Origin: Diphasiastrum complanatum
Taxonomy: Eukaryota > Streptophyta > Lycopodiopsida > Lycopodiales > Lycopodiaceae
Reading direction: 5' to 3'
Length of the DNA: 64,000 nt
Assembly (NCBI GenBank): GCA_029204225.1
Contig: CM055110.1
Span: forward strand, 38,084,195 to 38,148,194
Shown: positions 1 through 16,781 of the stretch, in pieces
Position numbering within the stretch: position 1 is the first letter of the stretch
How the letters are laid out: each line of letters begins with the position of its first letter
Made by a program: the position numbers and the translations under genes
Notes under the pieces: model-generated
What the model was told of the DNA's origin: nothing
The model's input: the letters and a program-made list of their open reading frames with translations, nothing else
Database searches by the model: none

Positions 1-4134
<4,134 letters not shown>

Positions 4135-6009
4135 CCCAGCTACAGCCTACTTGCTTTTCCTTCCAATAACCTTCCTTTGGAAGTAATGCACATTGCTCCA
4201 TTTACGTGACCAATAAGTAATGTTTGACCAGCATCGGAGAAAGACTCGCATCAAAAACTCAAAGTGGAGATGAAGAATGCAGACTTTTTGTGATCTACAG
4301 AAGATTAGAGCTACAGAAGATTAAAGCAAGGGCAACATTGGTGCACCCCTTGATTGCCGTTTGACATATCTCATCTGACAATCTACAACGTTGTGAAATG
4401 GCGACTGCCATGTGTAGCACAAGTTACACATAAAGAACTAAGAGCAAGGATCTCAAATCTAGACAGAAGTTCTCCCTAGTTAATTTTGGCATTTATATTT
4501 CTCTCTCACTTTTGAGCAATTAGATCTCAAGCTTGTTTGTTGACATCTTTATTCAATCTATGATTGAAGTGATGGTTTCTAGTCACACTTTAGAGGCCTC
4601 AACCACCTTCTCTATGCTTTCTAGTCATAGATCTAGCTCATTTTTCAGACCAAGCATTTGGCCCATGTTTATCAATAGGATCATTTATCTTGCTCATGAA
4701 ATGATGTTATTCTTCATGACTTTAAAGAAGGTGGCCAACAATTGGTACTACATATCACCTAAGGCATGTATCACCAATCCTAACCAATTCTACCAACTTT
4801 TGTTAGAAGAATTTAAAATCATTTCTAGTGTTGATGTTTTGATGTTCTCATTGTCGACTATATAGTAAGGATCAATAGAAACTGTGATGCAAAATGTTAG
4901 TCGACCACATCAATTTGGAAAAGCAATATATGATGTAGAGGAGCCTTATATTGCAACATATGAGTGTGAAAATGTTGCACAAATGATAAGAATTGTAAAT
5001 CTATGCAATGGTCAGCATAGACATAGCAATGAACTTATCTCAAACATGCGGGACACCCAAATTATTGAGTGAATAGGCATCCTATGTGATTGAAAGATAC
5101 TTATCACATACCAATTTTTAGTTTCACCTACCAATCAATTGGGATTGTATGAAAACTTATCATATGATGTAGACCTATGAGATTAAAGCTAGAGTTGGTG
5201 GAAGATATACTTTCTTAGTTTTCCTTGAGCTTGATATGACCTAGAGCTATGAGGAAGAGGATCATAATATGTAGAACTATGTCCAATGAACAAGAATAAT
5301 TAATGATAGTAGACTAAAGCTATATGAACTTAAGTTGCAGAAGAAAATGATGCAACTTGAGAATGCCCCCACCTTGACATTAATATCACCCTATAGTATA
5401 AGTGATGAAACACTTGCATATCTCAAGGCTTTTTTTAGATATTGTAGAGACACAAGCCATTCAAAAGTAAAATGTTTGCCCATGAAACCCTGGTAGCTTA
5501 GAGCTAAGCCTAGTTGGCCATAGAACATCGTGATGACATACATGTGAATTTATTGCAAAAGGATTTTAGGATAACTTTCAAGATGAAGTAATGGCCAAGT
5601 TGGATGACAACAACCAACATTAGATTCACTGGAAGCACTAGGCTCCAAAAGAAATAATGGAGGATGTACTAGCAATAACCAAGAACAAGACCCAAGAAGA
5701 TCATCCTAGTAAAGAGAAAAGTGGGTAAACGACAGGGTTAATGGAAGATGCTAAGCCCACATGTTGCCCCATGAGAGACATTATACATACATTTCGATGT
5801 TTTCAAATCCCCTGCATGGTGCCATTGAATTTAAAAACTTCCATGGTTTTCGACTGTAAATTTCTCACCCTCCAAATGACTCTTTATAATTTCGCCATAA
5901 TTTGTTCTTGAAAATATCCATGAATTAAGTATTTTATGGTCCTCTTTCAATACCTGTAGAGAAGCAAGTAAGCGTGACATATTAATAAAAACTGGCTAAG
6001 TATAAGATG
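4135..6009. other. 3' flank of pectinesterase and unassigned DNA
   Basis: The first few hundred bases are the likely 3' untranslated region and downstream flank. Short open frames at 4533-4865 and 4884-5072 (+) have no recognisable domain. Around 5430-5490 (+) a frame contains YCRDTSHSKVKC, reminiscent of half a retroviral CCHC knuckle, so decayed retroelement gag is possible but weakly supported. Confidence 0.4.
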
Positions 6010-7500
6010 TTAATAACAATACTTAAAACCAAAATTGAATTGTATACCTAGAATGCCGCCAACCACCATATGTGATTTTTCGATTGAACACTCATCTATA
6101 TCTGAAATTTTGTTTATCAAAGTGAGACTCAGTGGTTCCAACTTTTGCCCTTTGATGATTTTGGATTCATCCAATTTTATTACAATAATGATCTTTCCAT
6201 TTACTTGATGTTCGTCTAGTTTATAGAATTGAATAATGTATGCTAGAACATTTTCAATATAAAAAAAAAACATTATCGCAATCATTGCAATCACACTCAC
6301 CATATTTTGATTTGTATAATTCAGCTATATGAAGTGGTTGGCCAACTACTTTGAACATTCCGTCATTATAATAATTTCTTGCTGATCTTACCCGATATGG
6401 ACAAGGAAGATAAGTTTTCGTCACCATCACTTGAGAAAAGGCTTCTTTAACTAATTTAAAAAAAGTAGAATAAGCATTTCTACTAATTCCAGAAACATCA
6501 CATGCACCTAGAATCACATTTGTATTCAAGTAAGTTTGAACCTTATTCAAAACAGCCTTTGCAATTTCATTTTTCATCATTGTCTTTGTTGACTTTCTTG
6601 GTAAAACAAGACTTAAAGAAAATCCGATGCATGAACGATCTGTTAAATAGTTCTTTGCCACCAAACATGATCTGCAACAAATATATAAAACTCAAATTAT
6701 GTTTAATAAATTGATTATGCATATTATCAAATTCAACTGGTATGACCAAAACAAATCAAATAAATTGTTTCTAGACAGCATACTTAAATGTTCAAATCTT
6801 TTTTCTCTAATTGCCACTATGTGTAGATAAGTCATCAATATTTTTCTTTTGTACTCTCTTTCTTTTTCTTTTCATCATTGCCTTTTTGATAACTTTTATA
6901 TTAACGACAAATTTTAAACTGTCAGATCGCAACTTCTCCATGGATTCTAACATTTCTTGGTTTGACCCCCGAAGAGTAGTGATTGTAGCATTCAACTCTG
7001 ACATATCATGCTTGAGTTCATTGTTTTCAGCACTAGTTTGTTGCACATAATGAAGCAATTGTTGATTTGCACGTTGCAATTGTTGATTAGCAAACTGTAA
7101 TTGTTGATTAAGACAAGATATGTTATGCATTCCAATATCATGTAACCTTTGACACTATCCAAGTAATCCGCTATTTCCTTCACATACAAATTTGAGAAGA
7201 TGAGTTACAGACTTAAAATTTGGACACAAATTGGTAGCTGGATCATTAAGATAAATTGATCCATCCACCCACAAATCTATATTCTTATAATTATTCATTC
7301 TCAATTGTCTAACTATTGCAGCAGCATTCTTTACAACAAATTTTTCTCAATAATTGGAGTGCATTCCATAGGAAGTGCAGCATGCAAATGGAACATGGCC
7401 ATTGTTGAAAGCTACTATTCGTAATTGCTTCAAACTACGTTAACCACACCACTTAAACGTCGGACAAGGTCAAAAATTCAAAAAATGATGACCAAAAGTT
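6010..7500 (-). pseudogene. Broken unrecognised gene with coiled coil and basic tail
   Basis: Several minus-strand frames run consecutively: about 7500-7140 (interrupted by stops), 7130-6807 (107 codons), 6664-6254 (136 codons) and 6303-6010 (97 codons, overlapping the previous one in another frame). The 7130-6807 piece has a glutamine-rich heptad-like repeat (LQFANQQLQRANQQLL), a coiled-coil segment and a lysine/arginine cluster (MKRKRKRVQKK) near its end. The later pieces contain KLDESKIIKGQKLE and CDCNDC. I do not recognise the family. It does not look like gag or pol of the retroelements nearby. It could be a decayed host gene with introns (a TTGTTGCAG acceptor-like site lies near 6672) or a non-LTR or DNA-transposon protein. 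Functional assignment is not possible. Confidence 0.4.
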
Positions 7501-7536
7501 ATCGGTTCGCATTTTCTCTCTACGTAACCTCTCTCT

Positions 7537-8135
7537 TGTGAAAAATTGCCCACATTGGAAAATCTAGCCATGTAGTCAAGAGGAGTGGTTTTGTCCATTT
7601 GGTAGTGATTCTTACTTTGTAGGATCTAGACCATGATTTATGATGAGATTTGTATCTACCATGCACCTACCAAGCATGACTCTTGGATCTAGGCTAGGGT
7701 TTTCACTTTAGGGCAAGAGAGTTGAGTCTACTTCCTTATTACATGCTGGATTTTCACCTAACTTTGCCAAGGAAGTGTCTATTACTATGTATTTCCATTC
7801 TCCATAGTGAGGAAATAGAAACTTTTTGGAGCCTCAAGGAGAAACTCAGATTTTTTCTCTATGTATTTGGATTGTGATTGATTCTAATGAAACCCAGCTT
7901 TGGCACACTTCAAACTTTGTCTACAGGCCGTACTACAGCCTGATCTTCGCATGTGGGAACTCATATTATACTTTATGATCAAGTTTCCGATTGTCTCTAC
8001 TTGTTTTCTATCAAGCTGCTATACTAGATCTTGTTTTCTGATGACTAATATCTATAGATTGTTTAACAAGCACACAATCAATCTTGTGGATCATTAAAAG
8101 ATCCATTTATGGTCCTTAGTACTGTACTTTTCACA
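7537..8135 (+). mobile_element. 5' LTR of Copia element H
   Basis: Starts TGTGAAAAATTG and ends TTTTCACA, directly followed at 8136 by TGGTATCAGAGCC, the tRNA-iMet primer-binding site. Length is 599 bp. Inside, near 7925, is CAGGCCGTAC, a piece of the cassette shared with the LTRs of elements A and C. No partner 3' LTR is visible, so the element is truncated. Confidence 0.8.
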
Positions 8136-8148
8136 TGGTATCAGAGCC
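8136..8148 (+). other. Primer-binding site of element H
   Basis: TGGTATCAGAGCC immediately follows the LTR end and matches the plant Copia initiator-methionine tRNA primer site. The untranslated leader continues to 8751. Confidence 0.85.
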
Positions 8149-8751
8149 AAGTACAAGGCTAATGATCAGTGTTTGAAACTAATCCAGTTTTAGCAAGTTT
8201 TTGGTGCAAAAAGCTAGTATTGGAAGGGCGAGCTGGTATCTTGGAGTTGGTGAGGGGATTTGATCCCAAAATTTTTGTGGATCAAAATCCGTACTATTCA
8301 CATGTTTGGGCAACTCTGAACCAGTATTTGAACCTCCATATTCATTGTATCACTGTAATTTCATTTGGTGTCAGTTTGATGTACTTTTTGGTGCAAATCC
8401 TAGGATAAGCTACCAAGATCACTTGTCATTAATTAGTTTTGGATTTAATCTAGGCTGAATTCAAACCTTATTAAAGTGGAAACCAGGTCTAGAATGTACA
8501 TCAAAGTGAAAGAGAGAGATAGAGTCATTCTAATGTCCAAAAATAGCCAAGATTGGCAAGATTTGCTTGAGAGTAGTTTTCACTTCATCTTATCTTCATT
8601 CCAGCTTTGTGAGGGAGTGATAGAACTGTGATTACAAGTCCATCTATTGGATTAGAAGTCAACATTTGAGTGAAACACTTCAAGTTAGAAACCTTTGTGA
8701 GTTTCAAGCTCAACCAAATCTATATCTTGTGTGTAGAATTTTACTAGTAAG

Positions 8752-8915
8752 ATGGCATCTGCTAGAGCATACCTTCTAGAAGCTAGTGAGAGGTTAAACT
8801 CTACCAATTATGCTATTTGGAAAGTGAGGATGGAGTCACTCATGGTGCTCCAGGATCTTTATGAGTTTCTGATTGATGATGAAGATGAACCTCTAGGTGC
8901 ACAGGAGTTAGCATG
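8752..8915 (+). pseudogene. Copia gag, first ~54 codons only (element H)
   Basis: The frame begins MASARAYLLEASERLNSTNY and continues with AIWKVRMES, the standard start of gag in this Copia clade, and stops at a TGA that coincides with an abrupt change of homology. From about 8916 the DNA is the inverted 3' part of element G. The rest of gag and all of pol are missing, so H is a 5' fragment. Confidence 0.85.
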
Positions 8916-11900
8916 AATAAGCTTGATATCCTTTGCTTGCACTTTCTCCCTCACGAAATGATATGAAATCTCAATGTGCTTTGTTCGAGCATGGAAGATT
9001 GATTGTTTGCAAGTTGTTGAGCTACTTGATTGTCACAATATATGCATGGAATGTCTTCATCCTTGATCACATGAAGCTCCTCCAAAAGTCTTTTAAGCCA
9101 AAGAACCTCCTTTGTTGTTGCTGTCATAGCTTTATACTCAGATTCTGTTGATGAAAGAGAGATGGTATCTTGCTTTTTGGAAAGCCAAGATATAGCTCCT
9201 CCACATAAGAATGTAGCAAATGCACTTATGAATCTTCTATCCATCTTGTCACCTACAAAACTTGAGTCCGAGTATGCTTTGAAACAAATATTAGTCCTTT
9301 CATAAACTATGCCAAAGTCTTTTGTAGCTGAGATGTACCTTAACACACTTTTGGCACTTTTCCAGTGACATATTAATGGACTTTACATGTATTGACTCAA
9401 TTTGCCAACACAAAAACTAAGATCAGGTCTAGTGATGGTTAAGTATATCAAGGAACCAATAATCATTCGATAGGTAGTGATGTCCTCAAAGGATGCTTCA
9501 TCACTTTCCTTAGGAACTTTTACAGTTAGTTCCATGGGAGTTTCAACTCCTTTACAATCAATCATGCCAAATTTTGCTAAGATTGATCTAGCATACTTAG
9601 ATTGACATATGAAAGTAAAATCATTACTTCTAGTGACTTCTATTCCAAGTATAAATTCACTAGACAAGGAAATTTTTACATCTTTGATGCCATCTAGATC
9701 ATTTCCTATGAGTATAATGTCATCAACATATAAAACTAAGATAATGATCTTTCCATCATTAAATTTGTAGTCCAATGATAGTTCATAAGAACTTACAACA
9801 AATCCAATGGAAATAAGATAGGAATGCAACCTAGAGTACCATGCCCTTGGTGCTTGCTTGGGTCCATAACGACTCTTCTTCAAGAAACACACCTTGTCTT
9901 CTTCTCCATCTTTGATGAAGCCCTCGGGTTGGCACATGCAGATTTCCTCTTCCAAGAATCCATTCAAGAAAGCATTTGTTACATCAAGTTGGAAGAGCTC
10001 CCATTTGAAAGAAGTGGCAAGACGTATGATTAATCTACTGGTTACAAGCTTTGCAACAGGTGCAAAGGTTTCATCATCATCTATGCCATTGACTTGCAAA
10101 AAACCTTTTGCTACAAGTCTAGCTTTATACTTATGAATGGAACCATCTTAATTATATTTCAATCTATATATCCATTTACAAGTAAGAGGCTTCTTTCCAT
10201 AAGGTAGATCAACAAGCTTCCAAGTTTGATTTTCCATTAATGCATCAAAATCTACTTGCATAGCTTTCCTCCAATATTGAGACTTATTTGCTTCCTCAAA
10301 ACTAGTTGGTTCTTCAAGCATAGTAGTCAAGAAAGTATAAGAGTTGAGTAGTTGAGAATCTTCCATTTGCTCCCCTTTGTCACTATAAGTGAGCCTTGAT
10401 GGCTCAATCCTTGTCCTTGTTGATCTTCTTGGCACCCTTGGACTTCGAGTAAGTTCCTCTCCAAAATGAAATAGGAAGAAATGCATCTAATTTCAAGGCT
10501 TTAGCACACTCACATAGTGTCCTATTCTTCCTTTCAGCTACTCCATTTTGTTTTGGAGTATATGTGCAAGTAAATTCTCTCCTAATGCCATTAGTTTCAC
10601 AAAACTCTTTCATCCTATTGGAGATGTACTCCCCTCCATTATCACATCTTAATACTTTCAAGCTACTATTAAGTTGCTTTTCCACAAGAGTTTTAAACTT
10701 TACAAAGGACTCAAAAACTTCATTTTTTTTAAACAAGAGATAAACCCAAGAGTATCTTTATCTATCATCAATAAAAGTGACATACATAAGAGCTCCAAAA
10801 TTAGATTCATGTGAAAATGAATGAACATGCGAGTGTATAAGGTCAAGATGAGAGTTAGATCTTGTCAAAGATCTCTTGAAAGGTAGCTTATGATATTTGG
10901 AGAGTCCACAAGCTTTACACAGCTTGCCACACTTGGATATGGTTTTGGGAAGTCCACTTGCTAGCTCCTTTGTAACCATGGTCTCCATAGCTTTGAAGTT
11001 AGGATGGCCTGACCTTTTGTGCCACAATTCCACTTGAGTGAACTCCTCCCTTGCCATGTTCACACTTCCAACCATCACATTAGCATCCAACTTGAATAAC
11101 CTCCCTTGCTTGAAACCATTAGCAATACATTTATCATCTTTCAAGATAGAACATGTTCCATGCTTGAAATGTACATCTAATCCACTATCCATAAGTTGTC
11201 ATACACTCAACGAGTTCTTTGTAATTGAAGATACATATAGAACATTGTCTAGATCTACTTCTTTTGATGATCCTAGACATAAAGGAATGGATCCAACTCC
11301 TAGAATCTCACATTCTTGATCACTTGTAGTGAAGATAAATCTCTTAGAACTATTGTAATAAAGTAGATTAGAAAAGTAGTCTTTTTGGTGAGTCATGAAC
11401 TTGCCCCACTATCAATCCACCATGTGTCTTGATTAGATGTTTGTGGTGAGGATACCATCAAAGATAGATTGCATTCTTCCTCCTCCTCAAGCACAAGATT
11501 GCCTTGATTGTCCTTCTCTTGGGCATTCTTCTTCTTGTAACACTTAGATGCAAAATGTCCCTTTTTTTCACAAAAGAAACACTTTAGCTTCTTCTTGTAC
11601 TTCTTGCTCTTGCCTTTAGAACTTGATGCTCCATCCTTGGAGATCTCCATGTCTTGATTCTTCTTGGATGGAAACTTTTTCATCTTGCCTTTCAAAGAAA
11701 AGTTAGCTTTTTCATCACCATCATTCAAAGATAAGAAACTCATCCTACTTTTGATATGAAGCATTCTACTTTCCTCACTTACAAGCACACTTTGAAGTTT
11801 TTCAATACTAAGAAGTGAATCTTGAATAGCAAAGGTTTGAACAAGATTAGAATAATCATCTTCTAATCCATTCAAAATGATTTGGACTAATTCATCATCT

Positions 11901-12370
11901 TTGATCTTATCATCTATAAAATACAACTCCTTATTCAATGATTTGATCCTACGAACATAATATTGGCTCCTTATTCAATGATTTGATCCTAAGAACATAA
12001 TTTTGGGCACTTCACTACTTCCTTTCATGCTTTGAAGAATTTGATTCCTAAGCATGAATATCCTTGAAGTATTTTTGGATTCATAAATTGCTTTTAGTGA
12101 ATCCCATGCCTCTTTGGATGTGGTACAAGATGAGATTTCCTTCAAAAATTCATTACTTACATTCATTTTTATGCAATGTAATGCAACTCTACATCTCTTT
12201 TTGTACTTTACCAATTCAACACCTCCTTGAGGTTCTACTTCCACCTCAAGTACTATGTCATAAAGATCATGGAGTACAAGGAAATACTCCATTCGAACTT
12301 TCCAAATAGCATAATTCGTGGATGTGAGCCTTTCACTAGCTTCAAGCAAAAAACCACCCGTTGATGCCAT
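8916..12370 (-). pseudogene. Degenerate Copia gag-pol (element G)
   Basis: In coding order on the minus strand: gag start MASTGGFLLEASERLTSTNY at 12370; CCHC knuckle CFFCEKKGHFASKC; protease WWIDSGAS near 11400; GAG-pre-integrase HKRSGHPNF near 11090; integrase pieces with RCDNGGEY and NGVAERKNR near 10640-10540; reverse transcriptase with YVDDIILIGND near 9720; RNase H with YSDSSFVGD and SLSSTESEYKA down to about 8951. The frame is broken into at least eight pieces. One break is caused by a 40-bp tandem duplication in gag (11927-12006). In the reverse transcriptase the stretch between SSEF and ILGIEV is shortened. The 3' end of pol, the PPT and the 3' LTR are missing. Confidence 0.9.
11927..12006. 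repeat. 40-bp tandem duplication inside gag of element G
   Basis: Copies at 11927-11966 and 11967-12006 begin CTCCTTATTCAATGATTTGA and differ at a few positions. As 40 is not a multiple of three, the duplication shifts the gag frame, which accounts for the break between the frames ending near 11975 and starting near 11938. Confidence 0.9.
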
Positions 12371-12965
12371 TTTATATGTGAAAAAGCACTAGAAACTCTT
12401 ATGGTTTTTCTAAGAGATCTGAACCTAAAGTCTTCTAGCAATTTTAAAGCTTATAGACACAATCCTATCACTCATGAACCAATCTAGAATGATGGAAATT
12501 TAGATTCTAGTCTCAATCTTGCAAAATCACTCAATCTATGATTTTTGGCAAAATCCTCTCATATTCAACATGCACTCAAAAAATCAGAGAAACTCATTTA
12601 ATGCACCTGAATCAAGCTTCAAATTTAATTTTTTTGGCTGATCTAATCCAAGAACAAATTATAGGAATAGAATCTTTATAGAAAAAGCTTGAATTTCACT
12701 AAAAATCTCTAAATTTGGTTGTGTAAATCAAATTATACATAAATTTGAATTTTCTCAACCAAAACTGGATCTGTATGGCCCCACACATGTGAAATGTACT
12801 CCTACAGCCCACAACAAGTTCTGGTCCAAAACTTTTGAGTATATCTATCAAATCCGACTCGCCACATCAAAATTAGCTAGTTTCCAAAAACTTGCTAATT
12901 TGGGCTTAATTTTGGATCAACCCCATCAATATCAACAAATCTTCTTGTACTTGGCTCTAATACCA
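12371..12965 (-). other. Untranslated leader and primer-binding site of element G
   Basis: Non-coding leader between the LTR and gag. CTCTAATACCA at 12955-12965 is the reverse complement of TGGTATTAGAG, a slightly altered tRNA-iMet primer site lying directly against the LTR. The leader is related to those of the C elements (shared phrases such as CTAGTTTCCAAAAA near 12880). Confidence 0.75.
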
Positions 12966-13773
12966 TGTGGAAATTTGAAAAATAGGACCAAGAATGGATC
13001 CTAAAATGATCCACAAGAGGGATTAGATATTAGATACAATTGATCTATCAATCTACACAAGATCTAGATCAATCTAGATCAATTCTAGGCACAAAAATCT
13101 AACAAGAACAATCATTAATGAAGGTAAATGTACTTGTTGGTTTCACATGTGTGAAAACCTGTCAGAGTATGGACTCCAATTCTATCAAATCAATCAAAAC
13201 AATTGAAGAAAAATGGAGAGATTGACACAAAATTGCTTCCAAAATCAAGATTGGTGTTCCTTGTTGATTATGGCCAAATATGCCTCTATATATACATTTC
13301 TTGGAGCTCGTGGTACTGATCATGCATCAGATTTCACACGTGTGAAGATGCTTTGTCATATGATGAATCATCATGCAAATTTGACACATGGATCAATCTT
13401 TCTATTTTGAGCACTTTTGGTTCATTTTCCTACTATATGGAAAACTAGTAAGAAATCTTCTAGAAGTCAAAACTCGCCTACTTCAGTCTTTTCCACACGT
13501 GTGAGCAAACCTCTACACATGGGATGTGACACCTAATCTAATGATGTGGCTCATGCAATCAATAGATTGATGCCATGTGTCATATGACTAGAAAACTAGA
13601 TTTTGGCCTATTTAGCCACTAGAACTTGAATTAAATCAAATGTACAACCTATATGAATATGGTTCATGTCAAGTACATTTATTTCTCACATGGGAATAGG
13701 CTCCACACATGTGTAGTCACCCTATATACGTAGATTTGGCCTTGACAAAAGCATAATTTTTTCATTTTTCACA
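12966..13773 (-). mobile_element. 5' LTR of Copia element G
   Basis: On the plus strand it runs from TGTGGAAATTTG to CATTTTTCACA (808 bp), next to the primer site. It is related to the C-family LTR over much of its length, including the TATATATA core near 13290 and the CACGTG-containing cassette around 13140-13185 (here TTTCACACATGTGAAA-like). A perfect CACACGTGTG lies at 13494-13503. Confidence 0.8.
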
Positions 13774-13784
13774 TATCCGCCATG

Positions 13785-13875
13785 CTACCCGCAGGCCTTG
13801 CTCTCTGTCTTACGAAGCCTTTCAATGTTTTCAAGGATTGTTCCAAGAAAAACATCCAACAGATATGGACAGTGC
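13785..13875 (-). other. Possible terminal exon of an unidentified gene
   Basis: On the minus strand a T-rich tract ends TTTAATTCAG, a good splice acceptor, and is followed by an open stretch of about 29 codons (CPYLLDVFLGTILENIERLR is within it) ending in TAG at 13785-13787. The amphipathic helix-like content looks protein-coding, but I do not recognise it and no upstream exon is identified. If real, the LTR of element G landed only 11 bp past the stop codon. Confidence 0.25.
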
Positions 13876-14067
13876 CTGAATTAAAAAAAAAAAGATCAAT
13901 ATTAGTGAGAAAACATGGGAATTACCACAATAACAATGGTCTAGGATGAACTAAGAATAGGCAATTGACACAAGTAGATGATGTACCTGCAATGGCCACC
14001 TCATCTACCAAATGCACAATGAGATGCATTTGAATGGTGAGAATGGATGTGGAAAATGGTTTCTTGA

Positions 14068-15204
14068 TCAAACATGTTGCCTTGATGGAGCTTTGACTTG
14101 CCTCAATGTAGGAAAGTGATTGGCTTCAAATTTAATGATCCAATGAAGATCTAGGGCGACTCCCTCCTGGCATGAAGAGGTTATCAATATTTCATGAACT
14201 CCCATATTGGGAGGAATTGTTGACTTGATGAGGCTCAATTTGCTACTGAGAAATCTTGTAGCCAAGTAGTGGCAGGGCAAACGCTACAGGCCTTGACTGA
14301 TCAAGTCGCGCAGTTGGTTTTTCAGTCTTTCTCGTACTAAGTTGTGAAAGATAATCAGCATTGGTATGATACTTTCCTTGATGAAGCTCAACTTAATAAG
14401 TGAATTCTTGCAGCAACAAAACCCAACGAGCTATTCGCCCAGATAAATCAGGTTTATTAACAAGATACCTTTAAGCGTAATGATCAACATGGAATATAAA
14501 AGCATATCCCAGCAAATAATGCTAAAATTTCTTTATAGTAAAAATCATTCCAAATGCTTCCCATTCTATTGCCGAATAATTTTTCTCCAAGGAGCTAAGC
14601 TGGTGACTTGCATAGTATATTGGATGGTCTTTCTTCCCTTCGTCCTTTTGACTCAAAAAAATACCAATAGCAAATGCTGAACATCAGCATGACAATGGAA
14701 TAGTTTCATCTAGTTAGGTGGTCTCAGAATTGGAGCATTTATCAGTCTATGCTTAAGTTCTTCGAATGTTCTTTGTTGTGCAAGAATCCAAATATAAGCA
14801 ATGTACTTATTACGTAACTGTGTAAGGGCTGTAGCAATATAGGCATGATTCTGAATAAACCTTCGATAATAACCAACATGTCCTAAGAAATCTCTTAGTT
14901 CACGTAGATTTGTGGGTATCAACAGATTCTTTATCACCTCGACTTTATCCTTGTCGACTTCAATTCCTCTACGTTTGGATATTCTATGACCCAGAAGTAT
15001 ACCTTCTCTCATACCAAAAAAACATTTTTCAGGTTGAAGTGACAAACAAGTCTCTCGACACCTCTGCAATGTAATCTTCAATTTCTGAATATGATTTTTA
15101 ATATTACTGTAAACACAGAAATCATCAATGAAAATTTCGAGAAATGTTCTTAGAAAAGCAGCAAAAATCAGCATCACAACCACACACAACAATGCGAAGA
15201 ACAA
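14068..15204 (-). pseudogene. Ty3/Gypsy polyprotein fragment: RT end and RNase H
   Basis: Frame 15204-14710 contains the palm and connection of a Ty3/Gypsy reverse transcriptase: IFIDDFCVYS (a variant of the YxDD box), then LQPEKCFFG, LGHRIS, LRELRDFLGHVGYYRRFI. RNase H and tether homology continues, with stops, to about 14280 (reading ARWVLLLQEF and LVNKPDLSGR). The 14068-14280 frame may be a further decayed part. The N-terminal half of the RT is missing at the 15204 side, where a CT microsatellite begins about 60 bp further on. Confidence 0.85.
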
Positions 15205-15262
15205 AGATTAAAAAAAATAACCTTAGATGCTCTATTCACTTCTTCAATCTCAAACATACAAT

Positions 15263-15425
<163 letters not shown>

Positions 15426-15753
15426 TTTATAGCCTACGAAGCAAACAAGCACACCACTTGAAATTCCTGGTGCGTTGCTCCATTTACAAATTCTAGTCAA
15501 CGTATAAGTTACAAGTACATGTAATTGTACAATTGATGGTTCAGTGTGATGATACGAATCTCATCGCTTCGTATTCCAGGCATCGTTTCATTTTAGGAGG
15601 TCTTTTCCTTAAATAAAAGACAAGTCCTTAGCAATCATATTCCAAAAAATGATATAGGCCTCTTCATAATATATATTTGTCCAGTGCATGTCCTCATTTT
15701 TAAGTATATATTGCCATTTTTGAATAAATATATAAATGTGTGGTATCACATGC

Positions 15754-15989
15754 ACGTAGGAGCCCACCTGAATCCAGCCCAATTACGGGATTTGGAAAAT
15801 TTATTACGCAAATACAAAGTTGTTGTGTGGAGTTATAAAAAAATGAAGGGGGTTTCTTCTGACGTTGCAGTCCACACAATTCCATTACAGGATGGTGCCA
15901 TACCTGTACAAGCCAAACCTTATCACACCAATCCTACTTATCACGAAAAGATCCGAAAAGATATTCAAAAGCTTCTCAATGTTGGTTTC
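15754..15989 (+). pseudogene. Ty3/Gypsy RT N-terminal fragment
   Basis: The frame reads LNPAQLRDLENLLRKYK, then VAVHTIPLQDGAIPVQAKPY and ends IRKDIQKLLNVGF. This is the segment just before the fingers domain of plant Gypsy reverse transcriptases. It is cut at 15989/15990 by the LTR of Copia element D. It has the opposite orientation to the Gypsy fragment at 14068-15204, so the two are not one simple element. Confidence 0.85.
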
Positions 15990-16781
15990 TGTTAAAATTG
16001 AAAAACAATCCATATTGATTTCGTGGCTTGCTACAAATGTTGTACCATGCAAGTATGTAGCTCATTAATGCAAAATGCCAAGTTTGGCCTACATAGAACT
16101 CGAGCTACATGGTTATGTAATATCTAGGTTGATGAATACAACTTGCATATAGTTTGTAGACATAGAATTAGCAAAGTCATACTTGTAGAAACTCGTGGCA
16201 ATTCACATGCATTAATTGTAAGTGATCCATAGTGACATGCAAGGCATGCACAAAGTGTAATGGACACATGCATGATGATTTGTACTTTGTTAGTTAGAAC
16301 TAGTACACTTGTAAAAAGTTGGTAGAATTTCATGCATGGCAAGTGACAAATGTCACATAGACTCTAGATGTCACTTTAGATGTCATTTTGTAATGAATGG
16401 ATGTGGTTCTACCTTGAGCTACCTCAAACTCCATAAATATGTGTAGCTCTCCTCACAATCAATGATGAAGAACCAAAGTTTTGTAGCTATCTCATGCCAT
16501 TTTGGATCTAGACTATTTTGCTTGTTATCTCTCTACTTTTCTCTCTCTAACTCGTGTTGAAGCTAATGCTTATACACTGATATCTTGTACTTTTGCTCAT
16601 TATTGATTCATTGCTATCATATTCAGTTGCTTAGCATGCTAGATTGTGGTTAAGCCAATTCTTCAGAACTAGATCTTGCTAATCAATCTAGAATCAGGTT
16701 ATTGTGCCAATCACAAAGCTTAATTAGATCCATCATACTTGTGGACATTCCCCACACGTGTGAAATCTGGAAATTTTGTCA
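15990..16781 (+). mobile_element. 5' LTR of Copia element D
   Basis: Runs from TGTTAAAATTG to AAATTTTGTCA (792 bp), followed at 16782 by TGGTATCATAGCC, a primer site with one change from the usual TGGTATCAGAGCC. It interrupts a Gypsy RT frame. A perfect CACACGTGTG lies at 16753-16762, only 20 bp from the primer site. The immediate left flank is GTTTC, but no matching right flank was found because the element's 3' end is lost. Confidence 0.75.

Noticed and set aside
6010-7500. Endogenous viral gene
   Set aside because: Composition is protein-like but no viral hallmark domain is visible, so a viral origin cannot be claimed.
8927-13778. TATCC at 8927 and 13774 as a target duplication of element G
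   Set aside because: The left TATCC lies inside the pol coding end of G, not at an element boundary, so the match is by chance.
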